NCBI GenBank assembly: GCA_021786295.1 | Contig: JAJYNO010000006.1 | Location: 1 to 56,092 of the forward strand | DNA: 56,092 nt | Source: a bacterium | Lineage (GTDB): Bacteria; Elusimicrobiota; Elusimicrobia; Elusimicrobiales; UBA9959 | Reading direction: 5' to 3' | In this document: positions 1 to 8,069 of the stretch, piece by piece | How positions within the stretch are numbered: the stretch's first letter is position 1 | How the letters are laid out: the number at the start of each line of letters is the position of its first letter | Program-made: the position numbers and the translations under genes | Notes under the pieces: model-generated | Told to the model about the DNA's origin: nothing | Database searches by the model: none | Seen by the model: only the letters and a program-made list of their open reading frames with translations

Positions 1-499
1 CCGCGGAGATGCGCCGCTCGGCCGCGACGGCGCGGGCCATATACTTGAGGTCGAAGCCGGGCGGGCAGTGGACGAAGATCCTGTCGTAAAGGGCGGCGGC
101 CGCGTAGAGCCGGTCCAGTTCCCGTTCAGGCCAGGAGACGTAGGGCAGCGCGGCGGAGCAGTAGATCCGGGTGCCGCCGGCCCGCGCGGCCCCGAGCGCC
201 GGCAGCAGCGCCGGCGCGCAGCCGGTCCGGCCGAGAGGGAAGAAGGCGGTGACGACGAAGTCGGAGCCGCCGGCGGCGCGGCGCAGCAGCGCGGCGCGGG
301 CGGCCGGCGAGGCCGGGGCCCTGAGCGCCGGGCCGTACTTCCAGGAAGAGAGGGGCGGATAGGGGGAGTCGCCGTCGCGCAGCAGCGTCAGGCCGGCGCG
401 GCCGCGCAGCCTCCTAAAAAGAGCGTCGGCCAGGCGGTACAGGTGTACGCCGTGGCCGACGTCGGCTGCCGGGCTGTAATGGTAGAACAGTCCCTTCAT
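1..499 (-). CDS. Glycosyltransferase-like protein, N-terminal part (runs off left edge)
   Basis: An open frame starts at ATG 499, 26 bases after the hxsA stop, and runs to the window edge without a stop (166 codons seen). Residues 1-30 read MKGLFYHYSPAADVGHGVHL followed by YRLADALFRRL. A short first strand followed by a GHG loop and a helix is typical of the N-terminal Rossmann half of GT-B glycosyltransferases of the MurG/COG4671 kind. Later segments such as VVTAFFPLGRTG fit the same fold. The catalytic half lies outside the window. Its position directly behind a precursor gene suggests a tailoring or export-linked role, which is inference. It could also be unrelated cell-envelope metabolism. 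Confidence 0.55.
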   Translation of the reverse strand, partial: MKGLFYHYSPAADVGHGVHLYRLADALFRRLRGRAGLTLLRDGDSPYPPLSSWKYGPALRAPASPAARAALLRRAAGGSDFVVTAFFPLGRTGCAPALLPALGAARAGGTRIYCSAALPYVSWPERELDRLYAAAALYDRIFVHCPPGFDLKYMARAVAAERRISA

Positions 500-525
500 C
501 GGGCCTGCCGGGGCCCCGCGCCGCG

Positions 526-837
526 TCAGTAGGAGCCGTGGCTGCCGTGCGAACCGTGCGAGCCGTGGCTGCCGTGCGAACCGTGCGAACCGTGCGAGGA
601 GTGCGAGCCGTGCGAGCCGTGGCTGCCGTGCGAGCCGTGGCTGGAATGGCTGACGTGCGCGTTGGAGGTGAAGTAGTTCTGGTGCAGGTTCTGGGCGGAG
701 GCCTGGTCGGCCATCGTCATCCCCAGGATGCCGAGGGCGAGGCCCGTCTTGACGATATCGGAGTCCAGCATCTTCCCTTCCTCGCTGGAGAAGAAGAGCT
801 TGATGTTCTTTTTGATCTTGGATTGGCCTTTTTTCAT
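526..837 (-). CDS. hxsA: His-Xaa-Ser repeat precursor peptide (copy 1)
   Basis: A 103-residue small precursor. Residues 1-50 form a Lys-rich then hydrophobic leader containing FFSSEEGKM (15-23), DSDIVKTGLALGI and ASAQN. Residues 61-102 are 14 consecutive HxS triplets (11 HGS, two HSS, one HVS), ending in Tyr103. HxsA family members are Ser/His-repeat proteins always found with two radical SAM enzymes and HxsD; that context is present here. The leader is almost the same as in the second copy at 38136-38414, so one set of enzymes could recognise both. EEG followed by K and acidic residues before a hydrophobic stretch resembles a Flp-type prepilin signal (inferred cut after Gly21). An alternative Sec-type cut would be after ASA. 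The chemistry of any modification is unknown. Confidence 0.8.
   Translation of the reverse strand: MKKGQSKIKKNIKLFFSSEEGKMLDSDIVKTGLALGILGMTMADQASAQNLHQNYFTSNAHVSHSSHGSHGSHGSHGSHSSHGSHGSHGSHGSHGSHGSHGSY
532..657 (-). repeat. 9-bp tandem repeat encoding (His-Gly/Ser-Ser)n
   Basis: In-frame direct repeats with unit CACGGCTCG or CACGGTTCG on the minus strand encode HxS residues 61-102 of the precursor. Synonymous variation (GGC/GGT, TCG/TCC) shows drift between units, while the HxS period is kept exactly. Such repeats can expand or contract by slippage. Confidence 0.9.
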
Positions 838-853
838 AGAATGGTCCCCCGCC

Positions 854-1963
854 TCACTTCTTCTTGAGCATCTCCTTGGCGCGCTTGTTGACTTCTTCGT
901 CGAGCTTCTTCATTTCTTTCCGCATGCTCTCTTCCTGAGCCCTGGCCGCCTTGGTCTTCTCTATCTCCGCCTTGAACTGGTCCTGCGTCAGGCCGATAAA
1001 GCCGCCGCTGAGTTTCTTGACCCTCTCCACGGCGCCGCAGTAGAACCTGGACATATCCTGCAGCAGTTTATCGCAGGGCACGGTGGAGCGGTCCAACAGG
1101 GCGCGGCACTGGGGCTGATAGGACTTGGGACAGGCCTGGGCGCGGCCGCTCTTCATGGCGGAATAGAGGCCGTAAGTCACAAGGCAGTCCTGGTCCTTAC
1201 GGCAGTCACCTTCGCTCATGGGGAAAGCGGCGGCGATGCGGGCCTTGGCGTCCGGAGGCGTAGGGGCGAAGGCCTTCATCAGGAAGGGCTCCGCGGCCGC
1301 CGGGCCTTTGGCGAGGGCCGCGCAGAAATCCGGGACCGAGAAGCGGTCCAGGTCCGCCTTATCCCAGGTGGACAGGCCTATGCGGCAGTAGGAGGCGTCC
1401 GTCATGTTCCCGGAGAGGTAAGCCTCGAACAGCAGCCTGGAGGTCTTTTCCCGGCAAAGATAGTTAGGGGAACTCTCCTGGCTGACGCTCACGGCCCCGC
1501 CCTGGGAAGCGCCCGGCAGGGAATCGCACAGGCTGATGTCGAGCCTGGCGGCCGCGCTGCAGGCCACGTAATCCGAGAGCATCCCGTACATCTTGTTGGT
1601 CTCGTCCAGATTGAAGGCGACGCCCCTGGCGAAGAAGCCCCAGTAGCTGCCGTGGGTGGAGATCATGTCCTTCAGGGAGCCGCCCTCGCAGGCGCCTTTG
1701 TAGGCGCTCTGGATGAAAGGCAGGTAGATAGGCGATCCGTAAGCGGAGCCGCCGGCGGCCTCCGGCACGTAGTTGTCCGCGGCCTCAGGGAGTTCGTAGG
1801 CGGTAGCGCCAGGAGGCAGGGCGACCCCGATCTGCTCGGAAGGCGCGGGCTGCCCGGCGGGGCCCGGGACCGGGCCACGCTTCCGTTCCATCAGGTACTG
1901 CATCGCCAGCAGCACAGCCGCCAGCGCCACGATGACCAATATAGTCCATTTCTTCATAGGCAA
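854..1963 (-). CDS. Anchored Cys-rich periplasmic protein upstream of hxsA (copy 1)
   Basis: About 369 residues. The N-terminus has one transmembrane or uncleaved signal segment (WTILVIVALAAVLLAMQYL), then a Pro-rich linker and a Cys-rich helical domain with 13 Cys, many in CxxxxxC or EGDCRKDQDC spacing. The last 40 residues are charged and probably coiled coil (EEVNKRAKEMLKKK). I do not recognise a family. It is homologous to the protein at 38428-39462: compare FPMSEGDC..TYGLYSAMKSG with FPKSADGC..TLYGAVRSKD. Both sit immediately 5' of an hxsA gene, here 16 bases apart. TTG 1963 lies 7 bases behind GGAGG; ATG 1957 is the alternative start. The disulfide-rich extracytoplasmic domain may act on or carry the exported peptide (inference). 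Confidence 0.7.
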   Translation of the reverse strand: MPMKKWTILVIVALAAVLLAMQYLMERKRGPVPGPAGQPAPSEQIGVALPPGATAYELPEAADNYVPEAAGGSAYGSPIYLPFIQSAYKGACEGGSLKDMISTHGSYWGFFARGVAFNLDETNKMYGMLSDYVACSAAARLDISLCDSLPGASQGGAVSVSQESSPNYLCREKTSRLLFEAYLSGNMTDASYCRIGLSTWDKADLDRFSVPDFCAALAKGPAAAEPFLMKAFAPTPPDAKARIAAAFPMSEGDCRKDQDCLVTYGLYSAMKSGRAQACPKSYQPQCRALLDRSTVPCDKLLQDMSRFYCGAVERVKKLSGGFIGLTQDQFKAEIEKTKAARAQEESMRKEMKKLDEEVNKRAKEMLKKK

Positions 1964-2008
1964 CCGGTCGCCTCCCTACCCCTATGCACAGACAAGGCGT
2001 CGTATATA

Positions 2009-2037
2009 AATATATGTTCTAGCACAAAAATCGTCAA
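2009..2037 (-). promoter_or_regulatory. Sigma70-like promoter for the 1963/hxsA transcript
   Basis: On the minus strand TTGACG (2037-2032) and TATATT (2014-2009) are separated by 17 bases. The -35 box overlaps the stop codon of the upstream hxsB-like gene. The predicted start near 2002 gives a leader of about 40 bases. It would let the precursor pair be transcribed separately from the enzyme gene. Confidence 0.65.
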
Positions 2038-3449
2038 CTTTCAAGCCAGCTCTCCAGCACCGGCCCGGTGCGCCGGTCGAGCAGCCTTTCGAAAACGGCG
2101 TCGAAGACGCCCAGCAGGGAGGCGCAGCGGGCGTTGGCGGGCATGGAGCCCCACAGCCCCCCCTGGGCGGCCCGGTTGTAGGCGGGGCACACTCCGCAAT
2201 AGGGCCTGTAGGCGCAGCGGGCGCAGACCGGCTGCAGGTCCAGGCTGGAGGCCAGCGCGCAGGCCTTCACGGTTTCGGAGGAGATCAGCCTGCGGTAGCC
2301 GTCGCGCACCGAGCCCAGGCGGAAGGAGAGGTCCCCCTCCCTCGCCAGCATACGGCCCTCGTCGCAGGTGTAAACGCCGCCGTCCCAGTCGTAGGCGAGC
2401 TGCCCGAGGCCGGCCCCGCAAGGGCAGCGCAGGTCCACGTAGCGGTTATCCTGCGAGCCGACTATCTTCTTGACCGCGAGGAAAGCGGTCTTCTCCCTGA
2501 TCGGGACGCCTTTCAGGTTGAGTTCCAGCACGCGGTCGAGGCCCTCGCGGTAGAACCTGACGAAGTCCTCCGGGCCGTAGCCTATCTCCCCCCAGCGGCG
2601 CGCGGCCTGCCCCAGCGGGGACAGCGGGCGCAGGAAAACGTAAGGCAGCTTGAGGCGGGCGTATTCGTCCACTATCTCGCGGGCCCGCCCCAGCGAAGCG
2701 CGCGTCACGGTCAGCAGCGCGCTGGGCCCGCCGGGCGGCTGCGTGCCGCGCCGGGCCTGGAAATGCTTTATCCACCCGACCGCGGCGGCGTAGGAATCCC
2801 CGCCGGAGAAGGGCCGGTTGGCGTTATGCAGGTCCGCCGGCCCGTCGAGGGAGGTGCACAGCGAGATATCCTGCTCCGCGATGAAGCGGGCCTTGCTTTC
2901 GTCCATCAGGCTCAGGTTGGTGACCAGGGCCAGGGCCAGCTCCCTGCCGGTGGCGTCCGCTTTCTTCCTGGCGTAGAGGGCGGCCTCCCTGAGGACGGGC
3001 CAGTTGGCCAGCGGCTCGCCGCCCTGGAACTCTATGGTCAGCCCGGGGACCGGGGCGGAAAATGCGAAGTCCACCGCCTTACGGGCCGCGGCGGCAGACA
3101 TCGAACGGCCGGTGGTCTCGCCGGCCTGGCAATAGACGCAGGAATGGTTGCAGACCTGGGTCAGCACCATGATATGCAAACCGGGGCCCTTGGAAACGTA
3201 CTCGTTGGAATCCCGCCAGTCGGTGCAGGCGGCCTCGAAGTCCAGGCGGCCGCGCAGCAGGTTGGCCTTCTCCAGCCGCTTCAGCGCGGGGCCGTCCTTC
3301 AGGCGGCCTGCCGCGAAAAGGCGGAACTCTTCCGGCTTCAGCACGGCCCAGCCGCCCATATAGCCGGTCACGAGCACGCCTTTCTTCAGGCGGCGCCAGT
3401 TCAGGCCGGCGGGGGCGAGGGGATAGTCCTTCATGCGTCCGGATATCAT
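2034..3449 (-). CDS. hxsB: HxsB-like radical SAM/SPASM peptide maturase (copy 1)
   Basis: 471 residues. An N-terminal RRE-like region of about 85 residues is followed by a radical SAM core with CNHSCVYC (Cys100, 104, 107), EFQGGEP and CTSLDGP. FLRPLSPLGQA follows, then a Cys-rich SPASM region with RCPCG, YTCDEGRM, CARC and CGVCP. These are hallmarks of HxsB maturases in His-Xaa-Ser systems, which are predicted to modify HxsA through SAM radical chemistry and auxiliary 4Fe-4S clusters. It lies upstream of the Cys-rich protein and hxsA and diverges from ygeW. ATG 3449 is used; ATG 3434 is a possible alternative. Close paralogues are at 18255 and 39743. The true substrate reaction is unknown. 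Confidence 0.85.
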   Translation of the reverse strand: MISGRMKDYPLAPAGLNWRRLKKGVLVTGYMGGWAVLKPEEFRLFAAGRLKDGPALKRLEKANLLRGRLDFEAACTDWRDSNEYVSKGPGLHIMVLTQVCNHSCVYCQAGETTGRSMSAAAARKAVDFAFSAPVPGLTIEFQGGEPLANWPVLREAALYARKKADATGRELALALVTNLSLMDESKARFIAEQDISLCTSLDGPADLHNANRPFSGGDSYAAAVGWIKHFQARRGTQPPGGPSALLTVTRASLGRAREIVDEYARLKLPYVFLRPLSPLGQAARRWGEIGYGPEDFVRFYREGLDRVLELNLKGVPIREKTAFLAVKKIVGSQDNRYVDLRCPCGAGLGQLAYDWDGGVYTCDEGRMLAREGDLSFRLGSVRDGYRRLISSETVKACALASSLDLQPVCARCAYRPYCGVCPAYNRAAQGGLWGSMPANARCASLLGVFDAVFERLLDRRTGPVLESWLES

Positions 3450-3467
3450 ATAAATACGGGCCTTACC

Positions 3468-3497
3468 TTGACAATAAGACGGCGAAAGACCTTTAAT
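3468..3497 (+). promoter_or_regulatory. Sigma70-like promoter for ygeW
   Basis: TTGACA (3468-3473) and TTTAAT (3492-3497) are spaced by 18 bases, with a 3532-3535 GGAG ribosome site before ATG 3542. This is one of the best consensus promoters in the window. It sits in the 92-base divergent region facing the hxsB-like gene. Confidence 0.75.
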
Positions 3498-3541
3498 TGG
3501 TAAGTCGTTCCCGCGTCAGACTATTTTTTCTGGAGAAAACA

Positions 3542-4732
3542 ATGTCCACAGATATCAAAAGTTCCATAGCCGAGCTCGAGAAGCTGGGCGCCGACCTCTA
3601 CCACAAGGACTTCCTGCTGACCTGGCAGAAGTCCGACGCCGAGATCCACGCGGTCCTCAAGATCGCCGAGATCCTCAAGGAGATGCACGCGCAGAACATC
3701 AGCGCGCGCATGTTCGATACCGGCCTCGCCGTCTCGAACTTCCGCGACAATTCCACCCGCACGCGCTTCTCGTTCGCCAGCGCCTGCAACCTGCTGGGCC
3801 TCGCCGTGCAGGACCTCGACGAGGGCAAGAGCCAGATAGCCCACGGCGAGACCGTGCGCGAGACCGCCAACATGATCTCGTTCCTGACCGAGGCCGTCGG
3901 CATCCGCGACGACATGTTCATAGGCAAGGGCCACACCTACATGAAGGAAGTGGCCGAAGCCCTCGACGACGGCTATAAGCAGGGCGTGCTGAACCAGCGC
4001 CCGGCCGTGGTCAACCTGCAGTGCGACCTGGACCACCCGACGCAGAGCATGTCCGACCTGCTGTTCATCAAGAACCATTTCGGCGGCTTCGAGAACCTCA
4101 AGGGCAAGAAGATCGCGATGACCTGGGCCTACTCCCCCAGTTACGGCAAGCCGCTGTCCGTGCCGCAGGGCGTCATCTGCCTGATGACCCGCTTCGGCAT
4201 GAACGTGGAGCTGGCCTACCCCGAGGGGTACGACCTGCTGCCCGACACCATCGAGGTGGCCAGGAAGAACGCGCAGAAGTCCGGCGGCAGCTTCAAGGTC
4301 TCCAACAGCATGGAGAGCGCCTTCAAGGACGCGGACGTGGTCTACCCCAAGAGCTGGGCGCCGTTCAAGGTGATGGAGCGCCGCACGCAGCTGCTGGAGA
4401 AGGGCGACCAGGCCGGCCTGAAGACGCTCGAGAAGGAATGCCTCGACAATAACGCCAAGTTCAAGAGCTGGGAATGCAACGACAGGATGATGGCGCTGAC
4501 GAAGGCCGGCAAGGCGACGTACATGCACTGCCTGCCCGCCGACATCACCGACGTCAGCTGCAAGGCCGGCGAGGTCTCGGCGGACGTCTTCGAGGGCGCC
4601 CGCATCGGCACCTACAAGGAAGCGGGCTACAAACCGTTCGTCATCGCCGCGATGATAGCCGCCTGCACCAAGAAGAACCCGTCCCGGCTGCTCTCCGAGC
4701 TGCTGGCGTCGGGCCGCAAGCGCGTGCTCTAA
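3542..4732 (+). CDS. ygeW: Knotted carbamoyltransferase YgeW
   Basis: 396 residues, the same length as E. coli YgeW and closely similar from memory over its whole length: HEKDFLLTW-like start, FRDNSTRTRF phosphate-binding loop, DLDEGKSQIAHGETVRETA, CDLDHPTQSM, MTWAYSPSYGKPLSVPQG and MHCLPADI. The family is related to aspartate/ornithine carbamoyltransferases and contains a trefoil knot. It transfers or removes a carbamoyl group and is linked genetically to ygeX/ygeY in purine or ureido-compound breakdown. Here ygeY lies about 5.3 kb away on the other strand and no ygeX is seen. GGAG at 3532 supports this start over upstream alternatives. Its own promoter and terminator make it a single transcription unit. 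Confidence 0.93.
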   Translation: MSTDIKSSIAELEKLGADLYHKDFLLTWQKSDAEIHAVLKIAEILKEMHAQNISARMFDTGLAVSNFRDNSTRTRFSFASACNLLGLAVQDLDEGKSQIAHGETVRETANMISFLTEAVGIRDDMFIGKGHTYMKEVAEALDDGYKQGVLNQRPAVVNLQCDLDHPTQSMSDLLFIKNHFGGFENLKGKKIAMTWAYSPSYGKPLSVPQGVICLMTRFGMNVELAYPEGYDLLPDTIEVARKNAQKSGGSFKVSNSMESAFKDADVVYPKSWAPFKVMERRTQLLEKGDQAGLKTLEKECLDNNAKFKSWECNDRMMALTKAGKATYMHCLPADITDVSCKAGEVSADVFEGARIGTYKEAGYKPFVIAAMIAACTKKNPSRLLSELLASGRKRVL

Positions 4733-4752
4733 GGCGCCGCGCGGCAGAAAAG

Positions 4753-4785
4753 AGGACCGGGCCCCGCGGGGAGCCCGGTCCTTTC
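4753..4785 (+). terminator. Intrinsic terminator of ygeW
   Basis: A 10-bp perfect stem, AGGACCGGGC with GCCCGGTCCT (4753-4762 / 4773-4782), and a 10-base loop, followed by a short TTTC. It lies 20 bases after the ygeW stop. Confidence 0.75.
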
Positions 4786-4815
4786 ATGTCGTGGCGCGGC
4801 CCGGGCCCGAAGGTA

Positions 4816-4821
4816 TATAAT
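4816..4821 (+). promoter_or_regulatory. -10 box for ndk
   Basis: A perfect TATAAT lies 50 bases before the ndk start, in a short AT-rich island of a GC-rich gap. No convincing -35 box was found 17 bases upstream. Confidence 0.5.
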
Positions 4822-4870
4822 AACGTGGAAGCCGGCCCGGGACGACGCCCGGGCCCGGGAGGGGACTGCC

Positions 4871-5434
4871 ATGAACGAATGCATACTGCTGATAGTCAAG
4901 CCCGACGGGATGGTTAAGGGCCTCGCGGGACACGTCCTGCGGCGGTTCGAGGAGACCGACCTGAAGCTCGTGGGCGCCCGCCTGGCCCGGGTCACCCGGG
5001 AACTGGCCGCGACGCATTACCACCACCTCCGCGACAAGCCGTTCTTCGACGAACTGATCCGCTTCATCACCGGCGAGCTGCACGGCGGCCAGGACACCGT
5101 GCTCGCCTTCGCCTACACCGGCGAGGACGCGGTGAGCAAGGGCCGCGCCATAGCCGGCGCCACCAACCCGGAGGAGGCCGACTACCGCTCCATCCGCGGC
5201 AGCTTCGGCCGCGTCACGACTAAGGGCGTCTTCGAGAACGTCGTGCACGTCTCCTCGGACGCCATCGAGGGCGAGCGGGAGATCAAGCTGTGGTTCTCGC
5301 CCGACCAGGTGACCGCGGACCTCTTCCCCGCGGTGGTCAGGGACGGCCGCAGGCAATGGACCGACCCCGGGGGGCCCAAGACCCGCACCGGCCCCTGGCC
5401 GGAAGAGAAAAGACCGCCCCGGACCCGGGTTTGA
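4871..5434 (+). CDS. ndk: Nucleoside-diphosphate kinase
   Basis: 187 residues. It moves the terminal phosphate of ATP to other nucleoside diphosphates through a phosphohistidine. The start ECILLIVKPDGMVKG, the ATNPEEAD motif and NVVHVSSD with the active-site His126 are diagnostic. The usual family length is about 140-150; this protein has a polar tail rich in Pro, Arg and Lys (GGPKTRTGPWPEEKRPPRT) of roughly 35-40 extra residues. The classic NxxHGSDS reads NVVHVSSD here, so Gly is replaced by Val, a mild deviation. GAGGGG precedes ATG 4871. It is monocistronic, with a TATAAT 50 bases upstream. Confidence 0.92.
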   Translation: MNECILLIVKPDGMVKGLAGHVLRRFEETDLKLVGARLARVTRELAATHYHHLRDKPFFDELIRFITGELHGGQDTVLAFAYTGEDAVSKGRAIAGATNPEEADYRSIRGSFGRVTTKGVFENVVHVSSDAIEGEREIKLWFSPDQVTADLFPAVVRDGRRQWTDPGGPKTRTGPWPEEKRPPRTRV

Positions 5435-5490
5435 CAATAATAGGCGTAATTGCTAGTGTAATCCTGAAAAGTGCCGCTCCCGGAGCGGCA
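5431..5490 (+). promoter_or_regulatory. Promoter and palindromic site before the lipoprotein operon
   Basis: TTGACA (5431-5436) overlaps the ndk stop. The -10 is either TAGTGT (5454-5459, 17-base spacer) or TGTAAT (5457-5462, 20-base spacer). A perfect inverted repeat TGCCGCTCC-C-GGAGCGGCA (5472-5490) follows where the transcript would begin. It could be an operator, a 5' UTR hairpin or a weak ndk terminator; it has no T-run. Confidence 0.5.
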
Positions 5491-5513
5491 ACGAGGGAGA
5501 TCAAGGAAGGAAT

Positions 5514-6098
5514 ATGGCAAAAATATCCGTCAATAAATATCTTATCGTCATAGCCGCCGCGGCCTCGCTGGCCGCCTGCGGCGGGCACAAAGAGGTCAAG
5601 CAGGCCGGCATACCCACCGCCCCCGCCTCCAACGCCCCGGCCTGGGTCAACCAGGGCTCCGGCGCCTTCAAGGACGGCAGCTTCTACGGCGTGGGCCTGG
5701 CGAGCGGCATCCGCAACCGCGCCCTGGCGGTGGACACGGCCGACAGCCGCGCCCGCGCCAAGGTGGCCGAGGTGTTCAACACCTACGTGGCCAAGCTGAA
5801 CAAGGACTACATGGCCTCCACGACGGCCGGCGACATGAAGAGCTCCAGCGAGGAGCAGAACGTCACGCAGACCCTTAAGACCTTCACGCAGATGACCCTC
5901 ACCGGCGCCGCCCCGATAGACCACTGGCTGGACCCGGCCACCGGCGACATGTACTCGCTCGTGAAGCTGGACATGGCCTCGGTGAAACAGACCCTCGACC
6001 AGGCCAAGGAGCTCAACGCGCAGGTGCGCGACTACGTGAGAGCCAACGCCGACAAGGCTTTCAACGACCTGGCGGCCGAGGAAGCCAAGCGCCAGTAG
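5514..6098 (+). CDS. LPP20-family lipoprotein (small)
   Basis: 194 residues. The N-terminal signal ends in a lipobox LAAC (Cys22), so the protein should be lipidated in the envelope. PAWVN, FYGVGLASG and ALAVDTADSRARAKVAEVF match the LPP20 domain, an alpha/beta fold of outer-membrane-linked lipoproteins. The remainder ends in a charged helix. AAGGAAGG precedes the start. It is the first gene of a four-lipoprotein operon (spacings 16, 9 and 8 bases) with LpoB-like and COG3014-like proteins, a set that recurs in diderms and is probably tied to peptidoglycan synthesis or envelope stress. Confidence 0.8.
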   Translation: MAKISVNKYLIVIAAAASLAACGGHKEVKQAGIPTAPASNAPAWVNQGSGAFKDGSFYGVGLASGIRNRALAVDTADSRARAKVAEVFNTYVAKLNKDYMASTTAGDMKSSSEEQNVTQTLKTFTQMTLTGAAPIDHWLDPATGDMYSLVKLDMASVKQTLDQAKELNAQVRDYVRANADKAFNDLAAEEAKRQ

Positions 6099-6114
6099 CG
6101 GCCGGGGGAAAGAC

Positions 6115-6717
6115 ATGAAGAAACTTCTGGCATTAGCCGCGCTCGCGCTGCCGCTGCTCGGCGGCTGCGCGGGCACCACGGTGAAGCGCGTGGACACCGC
6201 CGCGGTCATCGACCTCAGCGGCCGGTGGAACGACACCGACGCGCGCCTGACGGCGCAGGAGATGGTGGCGGACTGCCTCTCCAAGCCGTGGCTGGCGCAG
6301 GCCGAGCCCGACTCCGCCTCGATGGAGGCGCCCACGGTCATAGTCGGCACCATCCGCAACAACACCAGCGAGCACATCGACACCGGCGTGATCACCAACG
6401 CGCTGCAGGCGGAGCTGATCAACTCCGGCAAGGTCCGGTTCGTGGCCGGCAAGAACGAGCGCGGCGAGATCCGCGAGGAAAGGCTGGACCAGGACACCAA
6501 CGCCTCCGAGGCCACGCGCAAGGCGCAGGGCCAGGAGCTCGGCGCGGACTACATGCTCACCGGCTCCATCAGCTCGGTGGAGGACAAGGAAGGCGGCAAG
6601 GCCGTCGTCCTCTACCAGGTGGACATGAAGCTGGTCAACATGAAGACCAACCAGATCGCGTGGGTAGGCCAGAAACGGATAAAGAAGTTCATAGAGCGCT
6701 CTTCCACCACCTGGTAA
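6115..6717 (+). CDS. LpoB-like penicillin-binding-protein activator lipoprotein
   Basis: 200 residues with signal and lipobox LGGC (Cys18). The body has DLSGRWNDTDARLTAQEMV, PTVIVGTIRNNTSEHID, a FVAGKNERGE segment and GADYMLTGSISS, the landmarks of the LpoB family. In E. coli LpoB crosses the peptidoglycan to stimulate PBP1B. The ending KTNQIAWVGQKRIKK matches the last strand of that fold. It is co-transcribed with the LPP20 and COG3014-like genes on each side. Whether it activates a PBP here is inference from the family. Confidence 0.8.
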   Translation: MKKLLALAALALPLLGGCAGTTVKRVDTAAVIDLSGRWNDTDARLTAQEMVADCLSKPWLAQAEPDSASMEAPTVIVGTIRNNTSEHIDTGVITNALQAELINSGKVRFVAGKNERGEIREERLDQDTNASEATRKAQGQELGADYMLTGSISSVEDKEGGKAVVLYQVDMKLVNMKTNQIAWVGQKRIKKFIERSSTTW

Positions 6718-6726
6718 GCCCGCGCG

Positions 6727-8061
6727 ATGTCCTTCCGCACCCTGTTGCGCTGCTGCGTGGCCGGCGCGGCCGTCTTTCTGGCGGCCTGCGCCGGCCCGTC
6801 GCGCAACTACAGGGCCAACCTTGAGAACCTGATAGCGGCCGGGAATTACGCCGGGGCGCAGGCCGACATAGAGAGGAACAAGCGCTCGGAATATTCCCGC
6901 AAGAACGCGGTGCTCTACTACCTGGACCTCGGCATGGTCCAGCACGACGCAAGCCTCTACCGGGACAGCAGCGACAATTTCTCCGCGGCCGAGCGCCGCA
7001 TGGAGGACCTCTTCACGAAGAGCCTGCACCGCGCGGCCGGCACCTTCCTGCTCAACGACAACACCGCAGAGTACGCCGGCGAGGTCTTCGAGCGGGCGCT
7101 GACGAACGCCTTCCGCGCGCTGGACTACGTCTTCCTCGGCTCGCCGGACGACGCGCTGGTGGAGGCCCGCAAGGTGACGGCCTACCTCGGCCGCTACAAC
7201 GACTACATGCAGGGCAGGAGCGGCTACAAGGACGACGCCTTCGCGCAGTACCTCTCGGGCATGCTGTTCGAGCAGAACGGCGACGCGGACGACGCGCGCA
7301 TCTGCTACGACGCGGCCAGGGCCGCCTACGCCTGGTACGGGCCGTACTACGGCACCCCGGAGCCGGAATTCGACGTGCCGGCCTACGCCGACCTGGCCGG
7401 CAAGGGCCTAGGCGAGGTGGTGGTGCTGCACTACAACGGCAAGGCCCCGCTCAAGGTCTCGCGCACCTTCCAGGTGGCCTGGAACGACGCCATGATCGCC
7501 GTGGACCAGAGCCGCGACGAAGAGGAGGACGCCGGGCGGTTCCGCAACGCGCTGAAAGCGGGCGTGCTCGGCAGCGCCATAACGGTGGCCTACCCGGTCT
7601 ACGAGCGGCCGCCGTTCAAAATAGCCTCCTCCCGGGTGGAGGCCGCGAGCGCCACCGCGACCACGCAGCTGATGGACGACGTCTCGGCGATAGCCGTGAA
7701 GGCGCTGGAGGAACGCAACGCCGCCGTCCGCACGCGCGCGATAGCCCGCGCCGCGATAAAGTTCGTGCTGGCCAGGGCGGCGGCCGAAGAGGTCAAGAAG
7801 AAGGCGGGCGACGGCCTCGGCCTGCTGGCCGGCATAGTCACCAACATCACGGCGGCGGCCACCGAAACGGCCGACACGCGCGGCTGGACCACCGTGCCGG
7901 CGCAGGTCCGCATGGCGCGCCTCGCGCTGCCGCCCGGCAGGCACGACGTGACGCTCTATTTTTACGGCGCGGCGGGAGAACCGGAGGGCAGCCATACCTT
8001 CACGGACGTGGAAGTGACCCGGGGCCGCCGCACTTACCTGCATTACCGCACGGCGGAGTAG
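6727..8061 (+). CDS. COG3014-like lipoprotein
   Basis: 444 residues with a signal peptide and lipobox LAAC (Cys21). Residues 25-220 are helical and TPR-like (NYAGAQADIERN, FERALTNAFRALDYVFLG), followed by a beta-rich C-terminal part with VVLHYNGKAPLK and a Gly/Ala-rich helical segment. This arrangement matches the uncharacterised COG3014 lipoproteins usually found beside LpoB-like and LPP20 genes. The function is unknown. It is the third gene of the operon, 9 bases after the LpoB-like stop. Confidence 0.7.
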   Translation: MSFRTLLRCCVAGAAVFLAACAGPSRNYRANLENLIAAGNYAGAQADIERNKRSEYSRKNAVLYYLDLGMVQHDASLYRDSSDNFSAAERRMEDLFTKSLHRAAGTFLLNDNTAEYAGEVFERALTNAFRALDYVFLGSPDDALVEARKVTAYLGRYNDYMQGRSGYKDDAFAQYLSGMLFEQNGDADDARICYDAARAAYAWYGPYYGTPEPEFDVPAYADLAGKGLGEVVVLHYNGKAPLKVSRTFQVAWNDAMIAVDQSRDEEEDAGRFRNALKAGVLGSAITVAYPVYERPPFKIASSRVEAASATATTQLMDDVSAIAVKALEERNAAVRTRAIARAAIKFVLARAAAEEVKKKAGDGLGLLAGIVTNITAAATETADTRGWTTVPAQVRMARLALPPGRHDVTLYFYGAAGEPEGSHTFTDVEVTRGRRTYLHYRTAE

Positions 8062-8069
8062 GAGGAGAC

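Noticed and set aside
538-867. Plus-strand frame across the HGS repeats coding for a Val/Arg/Ala repeat
   Set aside because: It is the antisense shadow of hxsA. The minus-strand reading has a conserved leader shared with the second copy, while the plus reading has no such match.
728-2473. Plus-strand frame of 581 codons
   Set aside because: Antisense to the Cys-rich protein and hxsB copy 1; low-complexity Gly/Arg/Ala content and no motifs.
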